Of a stretch of 64,000 nt of DNA, positions 16,032 through 24,178 are shown one piece after another. Where the stretch lies: positions 120,202 through 184,201 of the forward strand of contig NZ_JABBND010000014.1 in the NCBI RefSeq assembly GCF_012933465.1. The letters are read 5' to 3'. Position 1 is the stretch's first letter. Each line of letters begins with the position of its first letter. The DNA comes from Actinomycetospora sp. TBRC 11914. GTDB lineage: Bacteria > Actinomycetota > Actinomycetes > Mycobacteriales > Pseudonocardiaceae. Both the position numbers and the translations under genes were made by a program. Under the pieces are notes generated by a model that saw only the letters and a list, made by a program, of their open reading frames with translations, ran no database searches and was not told where the DNA came from.

Positions 16032-16724
16032 TCACTCGCTCGCGGGGACGATGTAGGGCTCCCAGACGTCGAAGGTGACCGAGCCGTTCGGCTCGGCCGC
16101 CTCGGCGCCCCAGAGCTCGGCGTTGGTGAAGCGCACGGTGTAGACGTGCTCGGGCGCCTCGCCCAGGTCATTGCCCGCGGTGTCGGGGTAGATCATCTCG
16201 CCGTGGGCCAGCTCGACGACGCCCGTCTTCCCGCGGATGTAGTTCGCCTTGCGGGTGTGGCCGTGCGGGGCGTCGGCGACGACGGTGACCCGGTCGCCCA
16301 CCGCGAACTTCGCGACCTTGCCGGTGTCGCGGCCCGCCGGCGCCCCGGCGGGGATGACCGCCTCGATGAACGCGACCAGCTCGCCCTCGGGATCCTTGTC
16401 CTCGGGCAGCGGGGCGTCGGGGTGCTCGAGGTAGTACTGCGTGCGCTTCTCGATCTCCTCGGGGTCGAGCAGCCCCTTGCGCACGCCGTGGTGGGTGACC
16501 GAGTGGAGCCAGTGCTCGTAGTAGGGCGAGGTCAGGTACTCGACCGGGTCCATCTGCTCCATGCCGAAGCGGAACGAGTCGACGCCGAAGAACCCCGCCC
16601 GGAACGCCAGCGGGAAGAACGTGTGGGCGTGCTTCTCCCACTCCGCCTTCCACACCGGCTCGGACTCGGTGGGGTTGATCGCGCCGATCCCGTCCCTGCC
16701 GCCGAGATCGTGGATGCCGTTCAC
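16032..16724 (-). CDS. nthB: Nitrile hydratase beta subunit
   Basis: A 230-residue structural subunit. Family landmarks are the [14 protein letters not shown] start, [42 protein letters not shown], and the C-terminal SH3-like half with [16 protein letters not shown] and the closing DVWEPYI. Two conserved Arg residues in this subunit normally hydrogen-bond the oxidised cysteines of alpha. The order beta then alpha then activator matches Rhodococcus-type cobalt operons. Start is GTG 16724, 28 bases after the amidase stop. Confidence 0.93.
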   Translation of the reverse strand: MNGIHDLGGRDGIGAINPTESEPVWKAEWEKHAHTFFPLAFRAGFFGVDSFRFGMEQMDPVEYLTSPYYEHWLHSVTHHGVRKGLLDPEEIEKRTQYYLEHPDAPLPEDKDPEGELVAFIEAVIPAGAPAGRDTGKVAKFAVGDRVTVVADAPHGHTRKANYIRGKTGVVELAHGEMIYPDTAGNDLGEAPEHVYTVRFTNAELWGAEAAEPNGSVTFDVWEPYIVPASE

Positions 16725-16752
16725 GGGAACTCCTCCAGTGGGTCGGGTCGGA

Positions 16753-18294
16753 TCAGACGGCGGCGGTCGCCGGCGCGGGCGTCGGGAAGCCCCCGACGGC
16801 GTGCTCGTAGGCGTGCGCGGCGCGCAGGACGGTGGCGTCGTCGAACTGGCGGCCGACCAGCATCATCCCGACGGGCAGTCCGTCGGCCAGCGGCGCGGGC
16901 ACCGAGCAGGCCGGGTGGCCGGTGACGTCGAACGGGCTGGTGTTGGCGAGCATCTCCAGGGCGCGGGCGAGGAGCTCCGGCGGTCGGGCGTCGCGGCCGG
17001 GGCGCACCGTCGCGCGCATCGGCACGGTGGGCATGACCAGCAGGTCGACGTCGGCCAGGGCGGCGTCGTAGGCCGCCGCGAGCTTGGGGGCGAGGTTGCG
17101 CGCCATGGCGTAGTGCCGGCCGTGGGTGGCGTTGAGCCCGTACTTGCCCGCGAGCAGCACCAGCTTCACGGTGTCGGGGAACCGGGAGCCGTCCTCGGTC
17201 CAGCGGCTTCCGTAGTGGTCCATGACCTCGGGGTCGTAGAGGCCCTTCCAGTTCAGGCCGTACCCGTAGGTGTCGATCATCTGCGAAGTGGCGCCCTCGG
17301 TGGCGATGACGTCCCAGATGCGCGGCCCGTGCAGGTGCCACGGCACGGACACCTCGCTGACGGTCATGCCCGCGTCGGCGAGCGCGCCGATCGCGGTCCG
17401 CACCGCGTCGTCGGTCTCCGGCTCGGACTCCGGGAGCCCGAACCCCTCGCGCAGCACCCCCACCCGCAGGCCCTGCGCCCCGCCGTCGAGGGCGCCCAGG
17501 TAGTCCTGGACCCGCAGGTCCGCGGGCTGGCGGGGGTCGTGCCCGTCCCGTCCGGCGATCACCGAGAGCATGAGCGCCGCGTCGGACACGGTGCGCGTCA
17601 TCGGGCCGACGTGGTCGACGGTGAACTCGATGGGGAAGGCCCCGGTGTAGGGGACGAGCCCCCAGGTCGGCTTGTGCCCGACGAGCCCGCAGTTCGCCGC
17701 CGGCATCCGGATCGACCCGCCCTGGTCGCCGCCGGTGGCCATGTCGACCACCCCCGCCGCGACGAGCGCGGCGCTGCCGCTCGAGGAGCCGCCGGCGCTG
17801 CGCGTGGTGTCCCACGGGTTCTCGACGTCGCCGGTGGACGCGGTGATCGAGGCGCCGGCGAAGCAGAGGTCCTCGCACACGGCCTTGCCGGCGACGGTGG
17901 CGCCCGCGTCGAGCAGGCGGCGCACGATCGTCGCGTCGGTCGAGGGGACGAAGCCCTCGATGGTCGTCGAGCCGTTGGTCATCGGGACCCCGGCGACCGC
18001 GGTGTTGTCCTTGACCGCCACGGTGCGCCCGGCGAGGGGGCCGGACGACGCCTCGGTGATCGACGTCGTCACGTACCAGGCGTGGTAGGGGTTGTCGGCG
18101 GGATCGGGGCGGGTCCAGGGGCGCTCGGGGGCCGCGGGCGTCTCGGCCTCGTAGAGCTCGGCGACGGCGTCCCAGGACGCGAGCAGGCCCGTCACCACCG
18201 GCGCGAACTCGGCGACCTCGTCGGGGGAGAGGCCGAGGCCGTAGCCGGCCGCGACCGCGGTCAGCGCCTCGTGGTCCGGGGTGGGCAGCGGCAT
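16753..18294 (-). CDS. Amidase (amidase-signature family)
   Basis: A 513-residue amidase-signature hydrolase that would convert the amide made by nitrile hydratase to acid and ammonia. The Ser-cisSer-Lys triad is visible: K95 (TVAVKDN), the cis-Ser in SAGGSSSGSAALVAAG (170-171), and nucleophile S194 in GGDQGGSIRMPA. It is the first enzyme gene of the nitrile operon and sits behind its own good promoter. ATG 18294 was chosen because the preceding frame runs across the promoter. Confidence 0.92.
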   Translation of the reverse strand: MPLPTPDHEALTAVAAGYGLGLSPDEVAEFAPVVTGLLASWDAVAELYEAETPAAPERPWTRPDPADNPYHAWYVTTSITEASSGPLAGRTVAVKDNTAVAGVPMTNGSTTIEGFVPSTDATIVRRLLDAGATVAGKAVCEDLCFAGASITASTGDVENPWDTTRSAGGSSSGSAALVAAGVVDMATGGDQGGSIRMPAANCGLVGHKPTWGLVPYTGAFPIEFTVDHVGPMTRTVSDAALMLSVIAGRDGHDPRQPADLRVQDYLGALDGGAQGLRVGVLREGFGLPESEPETDDAVRTAIGALADAGMTVSEVSVPWHLHGPRIWDVIATEGATSQMIDTYGYGLNWKGLYDPEVMDHYGSRWTEDGSRFPDTVKLVLLAGKYGLNATHGRHYAMARNLAPKLAAAYDAALADVDLLVMPTVPMRATVRPGRDARPPELLARALEMLANTSPFDVTGHPACSVPAPLADGLPVGMMLVGRQFDDATVLRAAHAYEHAVGGFPTPAPATAAV

Positions 18295-18351
18295 CGGGCG
18301 GCTCCAGGGGCTCTCGCGCCGGTGGTCGGGGGACCGGCTGTGACCACGAGC

Positions 18352-18381
18352 ACCGTAGGGAGCGCGGCGCGAATACGTCAA
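18352..18381 (-). promoter_or_regulatory. Promoter of the amidase-nitrile hydratase operon
   Basis: On the reverse strand TTGACG (18376-18381) and TACGGT (18352-18357) are spaced by 18 bases, a strong match to a primary sigma promoter. The transcript would start near 18345, giving a leader of about 50 bases before ATG 18294. This lets the enzyme genes be expressed separately from the upstream sensor gene, or terminated between them. Confidence 0.55.
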
Positions 18382-18434
18382 TGATCACCGACGCGTCCAC
18401 ATGTTTCGGTCGCGTGTCATCGCGACCGACCCGC

Positions 18435-19874
18435 TCAGCGGCTGGGCGCCGCCGCGTCGAGGACCCGCAGGCCCGACGGCCCGGCCTCGGCCACGTAGAG
18501 CTGCGGGCGCACCAGGTCCCGGGTCCCGACGACGTCGTCGGGCGCACCCTCGGCGCGCCGCACGAGGGCGCGCGCGTGCGCGGCCGCGGCGCCGTCGGGG
18601 TCGCGGTGCAGCACCCGGGCGTAGCGGTGGATCGCCTCGTAGACCGTCTCGGAGAGCGTGGTGATCGCCGGCGCGAACTCGCCGAACGCCGCGCGGTAGC
18701 GGCACAGCAGGTCGTCGTTGCCCGCGACCGGGTTGTCCTGGAAGTAGGAGAGCGCCGTCCGCAGGCCGGTCCCGGCCCGCGGCCCGATGTGCGCGAGCGT
18801 GGACTCCTCGAGCGCGAGCGAGACGGTGCGCGTGGTGTCCCGCAGCCCGGCGGCCTCGCTCTGGCGCTCGAAGGCGACCTCGTCGGCGCCGACGAGGGTG
18901 GACAGCACGAGGTCCGCACCCGAGCGCCGGACGGCCTCCACGGTCGCGGAGAAGTCGGTCGTGCCGAGCGGGCTCAGGGCCTCGCCGGCGACGTCCCCGC
19001 CGGCCCGGGCGATGGCGCGCCGCGCGGCCGCGTGAGCCCCGTAGGACCACACGTAGCCCTCGCCCACCAGGAACCAGCGCCGGGCCCCCGTCGTCGCCAT
19101 CGTCGGGGCCACCAGCGCCTCGAGCTGGGCGTGCGGGCGCTCGCCGAAGCGGACGGCCGTCGGGGAGAGCCCGCCGCCCTCGTTGAGCACGCTGTGCACG
19201 ACCAGCACCCCGCGGCCGGCGAGGACCCGGCGCACCGCCTCGAAGCTGGCCGAGGTGCTGTTGACGAAGACGGCCCGGCAGCCGAGCCGGGCCATGCGCT
19301 CGGCCTCGACGGCGGCCTGGGCCTCGTCGGTGGCGTCGTCGGCGACCACGAGGCGCAGCGGGCGGCCCCCGACCCCGCCGTCGGCGTTCACCTCGGCCAC
19401 GGCGAGCTCGGCCATCAGCTCCGCGGACAAGGAGTACACCGCGCCCGGCCCGGAGGAGGTCGCGACGACGCCCACCCGCACCGCGCCGTCGTCGGGAGGC
19501 TCCGGGAGCGGGATGCCGCGCCGGTGCAGCAGCCACTCGACGCCGTCGGCCGGCACGTGCGCGCGCACCTGCACCCGGGTGCCGCGCGGGCCGGCAGGGG
19601 TGAACCGCAGGCAGAGCCGGCCGCGCCACGGCTGGGTGTGCTCGATGTCGATGATCGCGGCGGGCACCACCCGCGAGAGGCGGCCGAGGACGTCGACGTC
19701 GTGGCGCCCGAGGTCGTCGAGCGGCAGCCGCATGCTCACCGGAGCGCCGCGGCGGACGTCGTCGCAGCGCGCGTCGAACATCCACCCCGCGCCCTCGGCG
19801 CTCCCGAACAGGGCGAACACCTCGTGCGGCGGCCGCGCGACGGTGCGCTCGGCGGCGACCGTGGTGGTCTGCAT
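18435..19874 (-). CDS. SRPBCC domain fused to an AmiC/UrtA-like periplasmic-binding-protein-type sensor
   Basis: A 479-residue protein without signal peptide. Residues 1 to about 128 are a SRPBCC/START-like ligand-binding domain (RTVARPPHEVFALFGSAEGAGWMF, ending DGVEWLLHRRGIPLP). From residue 130 it is a type-I periplasmic-binding-protein fold of the AmiC/urea-binding class (VRVGVVATSSGPGAVYSLS, LAVAEVNADGGVGGRPLRLVVAD, FVNSTSASFEAVRRVL). AmiC-like cytoplasmic proteins sense amides and control amidase operons, and NhhC-type homologues sit in Rhodococcus nitrile hydratase clusters; its place between an ArsR gene and the amidase supports that role. The SRPBCC fusion is unusual. A GTGGAAGGG site precedes ATG 19874. 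Confidence 0.78.
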   Translation of the reverse strand: MQTTTVAAERTVARPPHEVFALFGSAEGAGWMFDARCDDVRRGAPVSMRLPLDDLGRHDVDVLGRLSRVVPAAIIDIEHTQPWRGRLCLRFTPAGPRGTRVQVRAHVPADGVEWLLHRRGIPLPEPPDDGAVRVGVVATSSGPGAVYSLSAELMAELAVAEVNADGGVGGRPLRLVVADDATDEAQAAVEAERMARLGCRAVFVNSTSASFEAVRRVLAGRGVLVVHSVLNEGGGLSPTAVRFGERPHAQLEALVAPTMATTGARRWFLVGEGYVWSYGAHAAARRAIARAGGDVAGEALSPLGTTDFSATVEAVRRSGADLVLSTLVGADEVAFERQSEAAGLRDTTRTVSLALEESTLAHIGPRAGTGLRTALSYFQDNPVAGNDDLLCRYRAAFGEFAPAITTLSETVYEAIHRYARVLHRDPDGAAAAHARALVRRAEGAPDDVVGTRDLVRPQLYVAEAGPSGLRVLDAAAPSR

Positions 19875-19897
19875 CGGGCCCTTCCACCGGGGTGGGG

Positions 19898-20254
19898 TCA
19901 GCCGGTCCCCTGCTCCTCGTCCGTCACCGGGGTCCCGGGCGCGACGGCGGGTCCCGTCGCGGCCACCCCGTCGACGGCCTGCTGCAGGATCGACTGCAGG
20001 AACACGAAAGCATCGCGGACGGCGCCGTCGACGTCGAGGCTGTAGAAGCGGTTGCGGCCCTCGCGCCGCTCGCGCACCAGGCCCGAGGTCCGCAGGACCC
20101 GCAGGTGGCTGGAGACGGTGGTGCGGCCGACCGCGTCGATGCGGCCCGCGATCTCGCCGACGGAGAGCTCGCCATGCTCCCCGAGCACGGCCAGGATCCG
20201 GCGCCGCACGCGGTCGGAGAGCGCGTCGAACGCGCGCTCCTCGTCCGTCTCCAC
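19898..20254 (-). CDS. ArsR/SmtB family transcriptional regulator
   Basis: A 118-residue winged-helix repressor: AFDALSDRVRRRILAVLGEHGELSVGEIAGRIDAVGRTTVSSHLRVLRTSGLVRERREGRNRFYSL. It lacks the ELCV-type metal-binding cysteines of classical ArsR, so the ligand is more likely organic or a partner protein. It is 23 bases upstream of the SRPBCC-AmiC gene on the same strand, so they are co-transcribed and may act together on the nitrile operon. GTG 20254 is preferred over ATG 20293 because TACGTT (20262-20267) lies seven bases before it, making the message leaderless. Confidence 0.8.
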   Translation of the reverse strand: METDEERAFDALSDRVRRRILAVLGEHGELSVGEIAGRIDAVGRTTVSSHLRVLRTSGLVRERREGRNRFYSLDVDGAVRDAFVFLQSILQQAVDGVAATGPAVAPGTPVTDEEQGTG

Positions 20255-20261
20255 GGCGGGC

Positions 20262-20315
20262 AACGTATCACCCGTCGATGACTGACCACACATCGTCGGA
20301 AGAGGGTGTGGTCAG
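20262..20315 (-). promoter_or_regulatory. ArsR promoter with overlapping 9-bp inverted repeat
   Basis: CTGACCACA (20282-20290) and TGTGGTCAG (20307-20315) are perfect inverted copies 16 bases apart. They span the expected -35 position of the ArsR promoter (-10 TACGTT at 20262-20267) and the stop codon of the upstream DUF2461 gene. The element could be an autoregulatory operator or a terminator for DUF2461. Confidence 0.45.
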
Positions 20316-20968
20316 CGGCGGCGACGAGCCCGCTCCGCCGCGTCGTCGAGGTCGACCCCCACGTGCTCGTCGAGCCAGCGCCCCAGCGGGGCGAGGCGCC
20401 GCCACGTCGTCGCGACCCGTTCGGCCAGGGCCGGGGTGTGCAGCTCGTCCGACGGCGGCCACCGGTACCAGGCGTAGAGGCTGCGATGACGCAGCAGGTC
20501 GAGGCGCGGGTGGTCGGGGTCGGTGCCGCGGGGGCGGGTCTTGAGCCGGTCGCCGGCGACGGTGAAGCCGTCGGCCTCGAGGTCGTCGACGATCCCCGCG
20601 AGGACCGGGCCGTGGCGCTCGTCGTCGACGGCCGCCCGGTAGCGGGCCACCTGCGCGGGCACCATCGCGTAGTAGCCGACCGCCACCATGACGCCGTCGG
20701 CCGAGAGCTGCACGTAGTGCGGGCCGGCGGTCGCGCCGCACTGGACCTTGTAGGGCGACTTGTCCGCGGCGAAGCGGACGTCGCGGTGCGGTCGGAAGAT
20801 GCGCCCGGGGCCGAACTCGGCCTCGAGGTCGGCGAGCAGCGCGTGCATCGGCCCGCGGACGTCGCTCTCGTAGAGGTGCTTGTGGTCGCTCCAGTAGGCC
20901 TTCGAGTTGTCGGCCTCGAGCCCCTCGTAGAAGTCGACGGCCGCGTCGCCGAACCCCGTGAACCCCAC
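20312..20968 (-). CDS. DUF2461 family protein
   Basis: A 218-residue protein with the conserved DUF2461 blocks FYEGLEADNSKAYWSDHK near the start, GRIFRPHRDVRFAADKSPYK in the middle, and the GYYAMVPAQVARYRAAV helix. The function of this widespread family is unknown. GTG 20968 fits the domain start and is preceded by TACGGT (20975-20980) at six bases, so it is probably leaderless; a more distal ATG at 21025 would overlap the divergent FmdB gene. Confidence 0.85.
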   Translation of the reverse strand: MGFTGFGDAAVDFYEGLEADNSKAYWSDHKHLYESDVRGPMHALLADLEAEFGPGRIFRPHRDVRFAADKSPYKVQCGATAGPHYVQLSADGVMVAVGYYAMVPAQVARYRAAVDDERHGPVLAGIVDDLEADGFTVAGDRLKTRPRGTDPDHPRLDLLRHRSLYAWYRWPPSDELHTPALAERVATTWRRLAPLGRWLDEHVGVDLDDAAERARRRR

Positions 20969-21023
20969 GGCGGCACCGTAGACGACTGTTCCGCGGACGT
21001 CGGGCGGCCTAATGTCCCCGGTC

Positions 21024-21254
21024 ATGGCGCGCTACGAGTTCCGGTGCCGCGAGTGCGGGTCGACCTTCGAGGTGGACCGGCCGATGCAGCGCTCCTCCGA
21101 CCCCGCGGACTGCCCGGCGGGGCACACCGACACCGTCAAGCTGCTCTCCACCGTCTCGCTCGGCGGGCGCGCCCGGACGGCGTCCCCGGCCCGCCCGGCG
21201 ATGGCCCCGGCCGGTGGCGGCGGGTGCTGCGGCGGCGGGTGCTGCGGCGGCTGA
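21024..21254 (+). CDS. FmdB family zinc-ribbon protein
   Basis: A 76-residue protein starting [21 protein letters not shown] with the paired-cysteine zinc ribbon of FmdB-type regulators, a second CPAGH half, then a Gly/Cys-rich tail (GGGGCCGGGCCGG) that is usual in actinobacterial members and may bind metal. FmdB was first linked to formamidase expression, but its biochemical role is unsettled. ATG 21024 is eight bases after TAATGT (21010-21015), indicating a leaderless start. Confidence 0.85.
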   Translation: MARYEFRCRECGSTFEVDRPMQRSSDPADCPAGHTDTVKLLSTVSLGGRARTASPARPAMAPAGGGGCCGGGCCGG

Positions 21255-21300
21255 CGGGGTAAGGCTCTCGCGGACCAGTCACGCGAGACGAGGAGGCACC

Positions 21301-21843
21301 GTGGCGCCGCAGCCACCCGACCCGTACAGCTTCCTGCCCGACGTCCCCACCTTCGAGGTGACCAGCAGCGACGTCACCGACGGGCAGACCCTCGAGACAC
21401 CCCACGTCAGCGGGATCATGGGCGCCGGGGGCGAGGACGTGTCCCCCCAGCTCTCCTGGTCGGGCGCACCCGAGGGCACCCGGAGCTACGCGGTGACCTG
21501 CTACGACCCCGACGCGCCGACGGCGAGCGGGTTCTGGCACTGGGCGGTCGTCAACATCCCGGCGTCGACGACGTCGCTGCCGGCGGACGCGGGCGACCCG
21601 GACAAGGGCCTGCTGCCGGCCGGCGCGATCACGCTGGCCAACGACGCCGGCGCCCACCGCTTCATCGGCGCCGCCCCGCCCGGTGGGCACGGGCCGCACC
21701 GGTACTACTTCGTGGTCCACGCGGTCGACGTCGAGGACCTCGGGGTCGGCGAGGACGCCACCCCGGCGTTCCTGGGGTTCAACCTGTTCTTCCACACCAT
21801 CGGCCGGGCGACGATCACGCCCGTCTACGAGGTCTCCGGCTGA
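21301..21843 (+). CDS. YbhB/YbcL (PEBP, Raf-kinase-inhibitor-like) family protein
   Basis: A 180-residue phosphatidylethanolamine-binding-protein fold. The ligand pocket signature is visible: [42 protein letters not shown] and the later [16 protein letters not shown]. No signal peptide is seen. Physiological role in bacteria is unknown. GTG 21301 is preceded by an excellent GAGGAGG site. It follows the FmdB gene by 46 bases on the same strand and ends at a strong hairpin. Confidence 0.9.
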   Translation: MAPQPPDPYSFLPDVPTFEVTSSDVTDGQTLETPHVSGIMGAGGEDVSPQLSWSGAPEGTRSYAVTCYDPDAPTASGFWHWAVVNIPASTTSLPADAGDPDKGLLPAGAITLANDAGAHRFIGAAPPGGHGPHRYYFVVHAVDVEDLGVGEDATPAFLGFNLFFHTIGRATITPVYEVSG

Positions 21844-21851
21844 CGCCAGGG

Positions 21852-21876
21852 CCCGGCCCGCCGTCGGCGGGCCGGG
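21852..21876. terminator. 11-bp GC hairpin between convergent genes
   Basis: CCCGGCCCGCC and GGCGGGCCGGG pair perfectly around a three-base GTC loop, nine bases after the PEBP stop and nine before the stop of the convergent small gene. Likely a bidirectional intrinsic terminator. Confidence 0.75.
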
Positions 21877-21884
21877 TACCGGGG

Positions 21885-22154
21885 TCAGCGGTCGAGGATC
21901 TCCTCGAGGAAGGCCTCCAGGTCGAGCGGCTCACCCGCGACGCCCACCAGGCGGGGCGCGGGCCGCAGCTCGGCGGTGGCCTCCTCGACCGCCGCGCACA
22001 CCTGCGTCAGCTCCTCGGTGCCCAGCACCCGGAAGCCGCGCATCGTGCCGTTCCACGGCCGGTGCCACTCGAGAGCGGTCAGCTCGGTGCCCTCGATCTC
22101 CCACATCTCCACGCGATTGCCCATCCAGGGCACGGAAGTCGTCGGCATCGTCAT
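21885..22154 (-). CDS. Small hypothetical protein, possibly the intact 3' part of a frameshifted gene
   Basis: About 89 residues (MGNRVEMWEIEG..., EEATAELRPAPRLVG, ending LEAFLEEILDR) with no recognised family. The start is uncertain; ATG 22154 was taken because coding quality improves there. In the next frame, codons from 22278 leftward encode a protein-like stretch (RPHPLYPTWRARSERQ, then TTFLVVVTDDDADDF) that fades exactly where this frame becomes good, so the gene may originally have begun at 22278. Confidence 0.4.
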   Translation of the reverse strand: MTMPTTSVPWMGNRVEMWEIEGTELTALEWHRPWNGTMRGFRVLGTEELTQVCAAVEEATAELRPAPRLVGVAGEPLDLEAFLEEILDR

Positions 22155-22449
22155 CGGTAACCACCACCAGAAAGGTCGTCTGACGCTCGGACCGAGCCCG
22201 CCAGGTCGGGTACAGCGGGTGTGGCCGCAACGTCGGGGCGACCACGTCAGGGTGCCTCGCCGGATGCTCTCGGTACACGTGGACGTGCGCTGCGCGACAG
22301 CGACGCCCGTCACCCTCGGGCGGGGTCCCGACGACGCGACGTCACGGCTCGTGGCGGCGGCCGGCGACCCGGGCCGAGGGGCACGCCGCGCAGGCCGCGG
22401 GGCTCGGCACGTGGATGGCGTGCCGTTCGCCGAGCCAGGGCGGGGCGGG
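22155..22449. other. Intergenic region without a convincing gene
   Basis: About 295 bases between two leftward genes. Apart from the possible frameshifted 5' segment noted for 21885-22154 (22155-22278), I see no coding frame, RNA or clear repeat. It should contain the promoter for the small gene if that is expressed. Confidence 0.4.
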
Positions 22450-23181
22450 TCAGGCCGGGGCGCCGGCCGGGTCCTGCCACGGCGCCGGCCGCCGGACCGC
22501 GACGGCGAGCACGACGACGACCAGCACCAGGAGCACCGGCGCGGGCAGCAGCGCCCAGGCGAGCCCGGCGTGCAGCACGAGCAGCGTCCCGGCCAGTGCC
22601 CCCACGAACATCGTCACCACCGCGAGGACACGGCGGGTCACCACGGGCCGCCCGGCGGAGCGGACGTCGGCCGCGATGCCGGTGAGGGTCATCGTGAGCA
22701 CGGTCGTCGTCAGGTCGGGCACGGCGAGGCGGCGCACGGCGGAGTTCTGGAGACCCAGCGCCACCGCGGCCGGCGCCGCGACCGCGGCCGCGAGCCCGCT
22801 GCCCGGCGTGCCACCGGCGCCGGCGAGCAGGCCGACGCCCACGAACAGCAGCACGGCTTCGACGAGCGCCACGTCACGGAGCAGGTGACCCCGCCGGTGG
22901 GCCCGCGACGACGCCAGCGGGCCGCCGATCAGCGCGCCGACGAGGAAGCCGCCGAGGGCGGCGAGCGAGGCCGCCAGCGAGAAACCGGGAGCGCCCGCCA
23001 CGGCGAAGCCGAGGAAGACGACGTTGCCGGTCATGTTCGCGACGAAGACCCGCCCGAGGCCGAGGACGCTGACGGCGTCGACGAGCCCGGTGGCCGTCGT
23101 CATCACCAGCAGCAGCACCGGCAGCGGCCCGTGCACCGGCCCCCGCAGCAGGGCGCCGTCCCAGCGCGGTGGCGCGCTCAC
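22450..23181 (-). CDS. YoaK family (DUF1275) membrane protein
   Basis: A 243-residue integral membrane protein with about six or seven hydrophobic helices and the YoaK/DUF1275 hallmarks: TGLVDAVSVLGLGRVFVANMTGNVVFLGFA near the N-terminus and LGLQNSAVRRLAVPDLTTTVLTMTLTG in the middle. Transport substrate unknown. GTG 23181 overlaps the DUF5709 stop by four bases, so it is translationally coupled to it. Confidence 0.88.
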   Translation of the reverse strand: MSAPPRWDGALLRGPVHGPLPVLLLVMTTATGLVDAVSVLGLGRVFVANMTGNVVFLGFAVAGAPGFSLAASLAALGGFLVGALIGGPLASSRAHRRGHLLRDVALVEAVLLFVGVGLLAGAGGTPGSGLAAAVAAPAAVALGLQNSAVRRLAVPDLTTTVLTMTLTGIAADVRSAGRPVVTRRVLAVVTMFVGALAGTLLVLHAGLAWALLPAPVLLVLVVVVLAVAVRRPAPWQDPAGAPA

Positions 23182-23642
23182 CCCTCGTCGTCGACGAGGT
23201 GCACGGCGGCCTCCTCGGCGCTCGCGCCGGCGCCGTCGACGCCGATGTCGTCGGCCCAGAAGTCCTCGCCGTCGTCGCGCAGTACGAGCCGGCCCGCGCG
23301 GGCCTCGCCCACCTCGTCGTCGTAGAGCTCCCCGTCGGTGTCGCTCTCGTCGCCGAGCCCATCACCGCGATCCGGGCTGCCCTCGTCGTCGAAGGAGGCG
23401 TCCGGCACCTCGCGGCGCAGGCGCCCGTCGAGCGGCTCGCCCTCGCGCTCCTCCTCCTCGGTGACGCCCCACGCGGTGACGCCCTCCGGGCGCTCGTTCG
23501 GGGAGACGCCCTCGTCGAGCGGGTCGGGGACGTCGGGGTCGGCGAGCGTGTCGGTCTCGTCGAGCTGCTCGAACACCGTGTCGTCGTCGCCGTCCGGGTC
23601 GTCGCCGGAGAGGTCGTCGGGGTCGGTCATGGGCTCGGTCAT
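23178..23642 (-). CDS. DUF5709 family acidic protein
   Basis: A 154-residue, extremely acidic protein (long Asp/Glu runs such as LSGDDPDGDDDTVFEQLDE) with the DUF5709 order: N-terminal acidic segment, DEGVSPNERPEGVTAWGVTEEE, DGRLRREVPD, and the C-terminal EARAGRLVLRDDGEDFWADDIGVDGAGASAEEAAVHLV. The family is confined to actinobacteria and has no known function. It is first in a two-gene unit with the YoaK-like membrane protein. Confidence 0.85.
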   Translation of the reverse strand: MTEPMTDPDDLSGDDPDGDDDTVFEQLDETDTLADPDVPDPLDEGVSPNERPEGVTAWGVTEEEEREGEPLDGRLRREVPDASFDDEGSPDRGDGLGDESDTDGELYDDEVGEARAGRLVLRDDGEDFWADDIGVDGAGASAEEAAVHLVDDEG

Positions 23643-23655
23643 CGGTGTCTCCCGG

Positions 23656-24003
23656 TCAGTGCAGGTGCCGCTGCCAGTCGGCCGGTACCCGGCCGGCGGG
23701 ACCGGGGGTCGGCTGCGACGTCGGGTGGTGGCGCGGCGCGGCGAGGTCGGGCCCCTCGCCGGCGGCGCCGGAACGGTCGTCGTAGAACCAGTACTCGCCC
23801 GGCTCGTAGCTGGTGAGGATCGGGTGTCCGGCCCCGCGGGCGTGGGCGGTCGCGTGCTGCGCGGGGGAGGAGTCGCAGCAGCCGACGTGCCCGCAGGCGG
23901 CGCACCGGCGCAGGTGGAACCACCACCCGCCGTCGCGCTCGCACTCCAGGCAGCCGGGCCCGGAGGGTGCGGCGGCGGGATCGATCTCGAGCGGCTCGGT
24001 CAC
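23656..24003 (-). CDS. UBP-type zinc finger protein
   Basis: A 115-residue protein with a single ZnF-UBP domain: CLECERDGGWWFHLRRCAACGHVGCCDSS, then HATAHARGAGHPILTSYEPGEYWFYDD. In eukaryotes this fold binds the free ubiquitin C-terminus; bacterial members in actinobacteria are free-standing and of unknown role. The C-terminal 30 residues are Pro-rich. Start GTG 24003. It lies 13 bases downstream of the gap before DUF5709 in transcription order and may be in the same unit. Confidence 0.85.
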   Translation of the reverse strand: MTEPLEIDPAAAPSGPGCLECERDGGWWFHLRRCAACGHVGCCDSSPAQHATAHARGAGHPILTSYEPGEYWFYDDRSGAAGEGPDLAAPRHHPTSQPTPGPAGRVPADWQRHLH

Positions 24004-24178
24004 GGGGATGATCGTGCTCGCTCCCGCGGCCCGGCGGTATCCGTTGGACGACTGTCGTGCGTCTCGCTCCTGCACCGGGGGATGAACCGGGTGACTGCGG
24101 TCGTTCGACGCAAGCGGACCGTGACGCCGCCTCCCTAGGCTGGGCCGTCCGGGCACACGTGTCGAGAGGAGCCCGACC

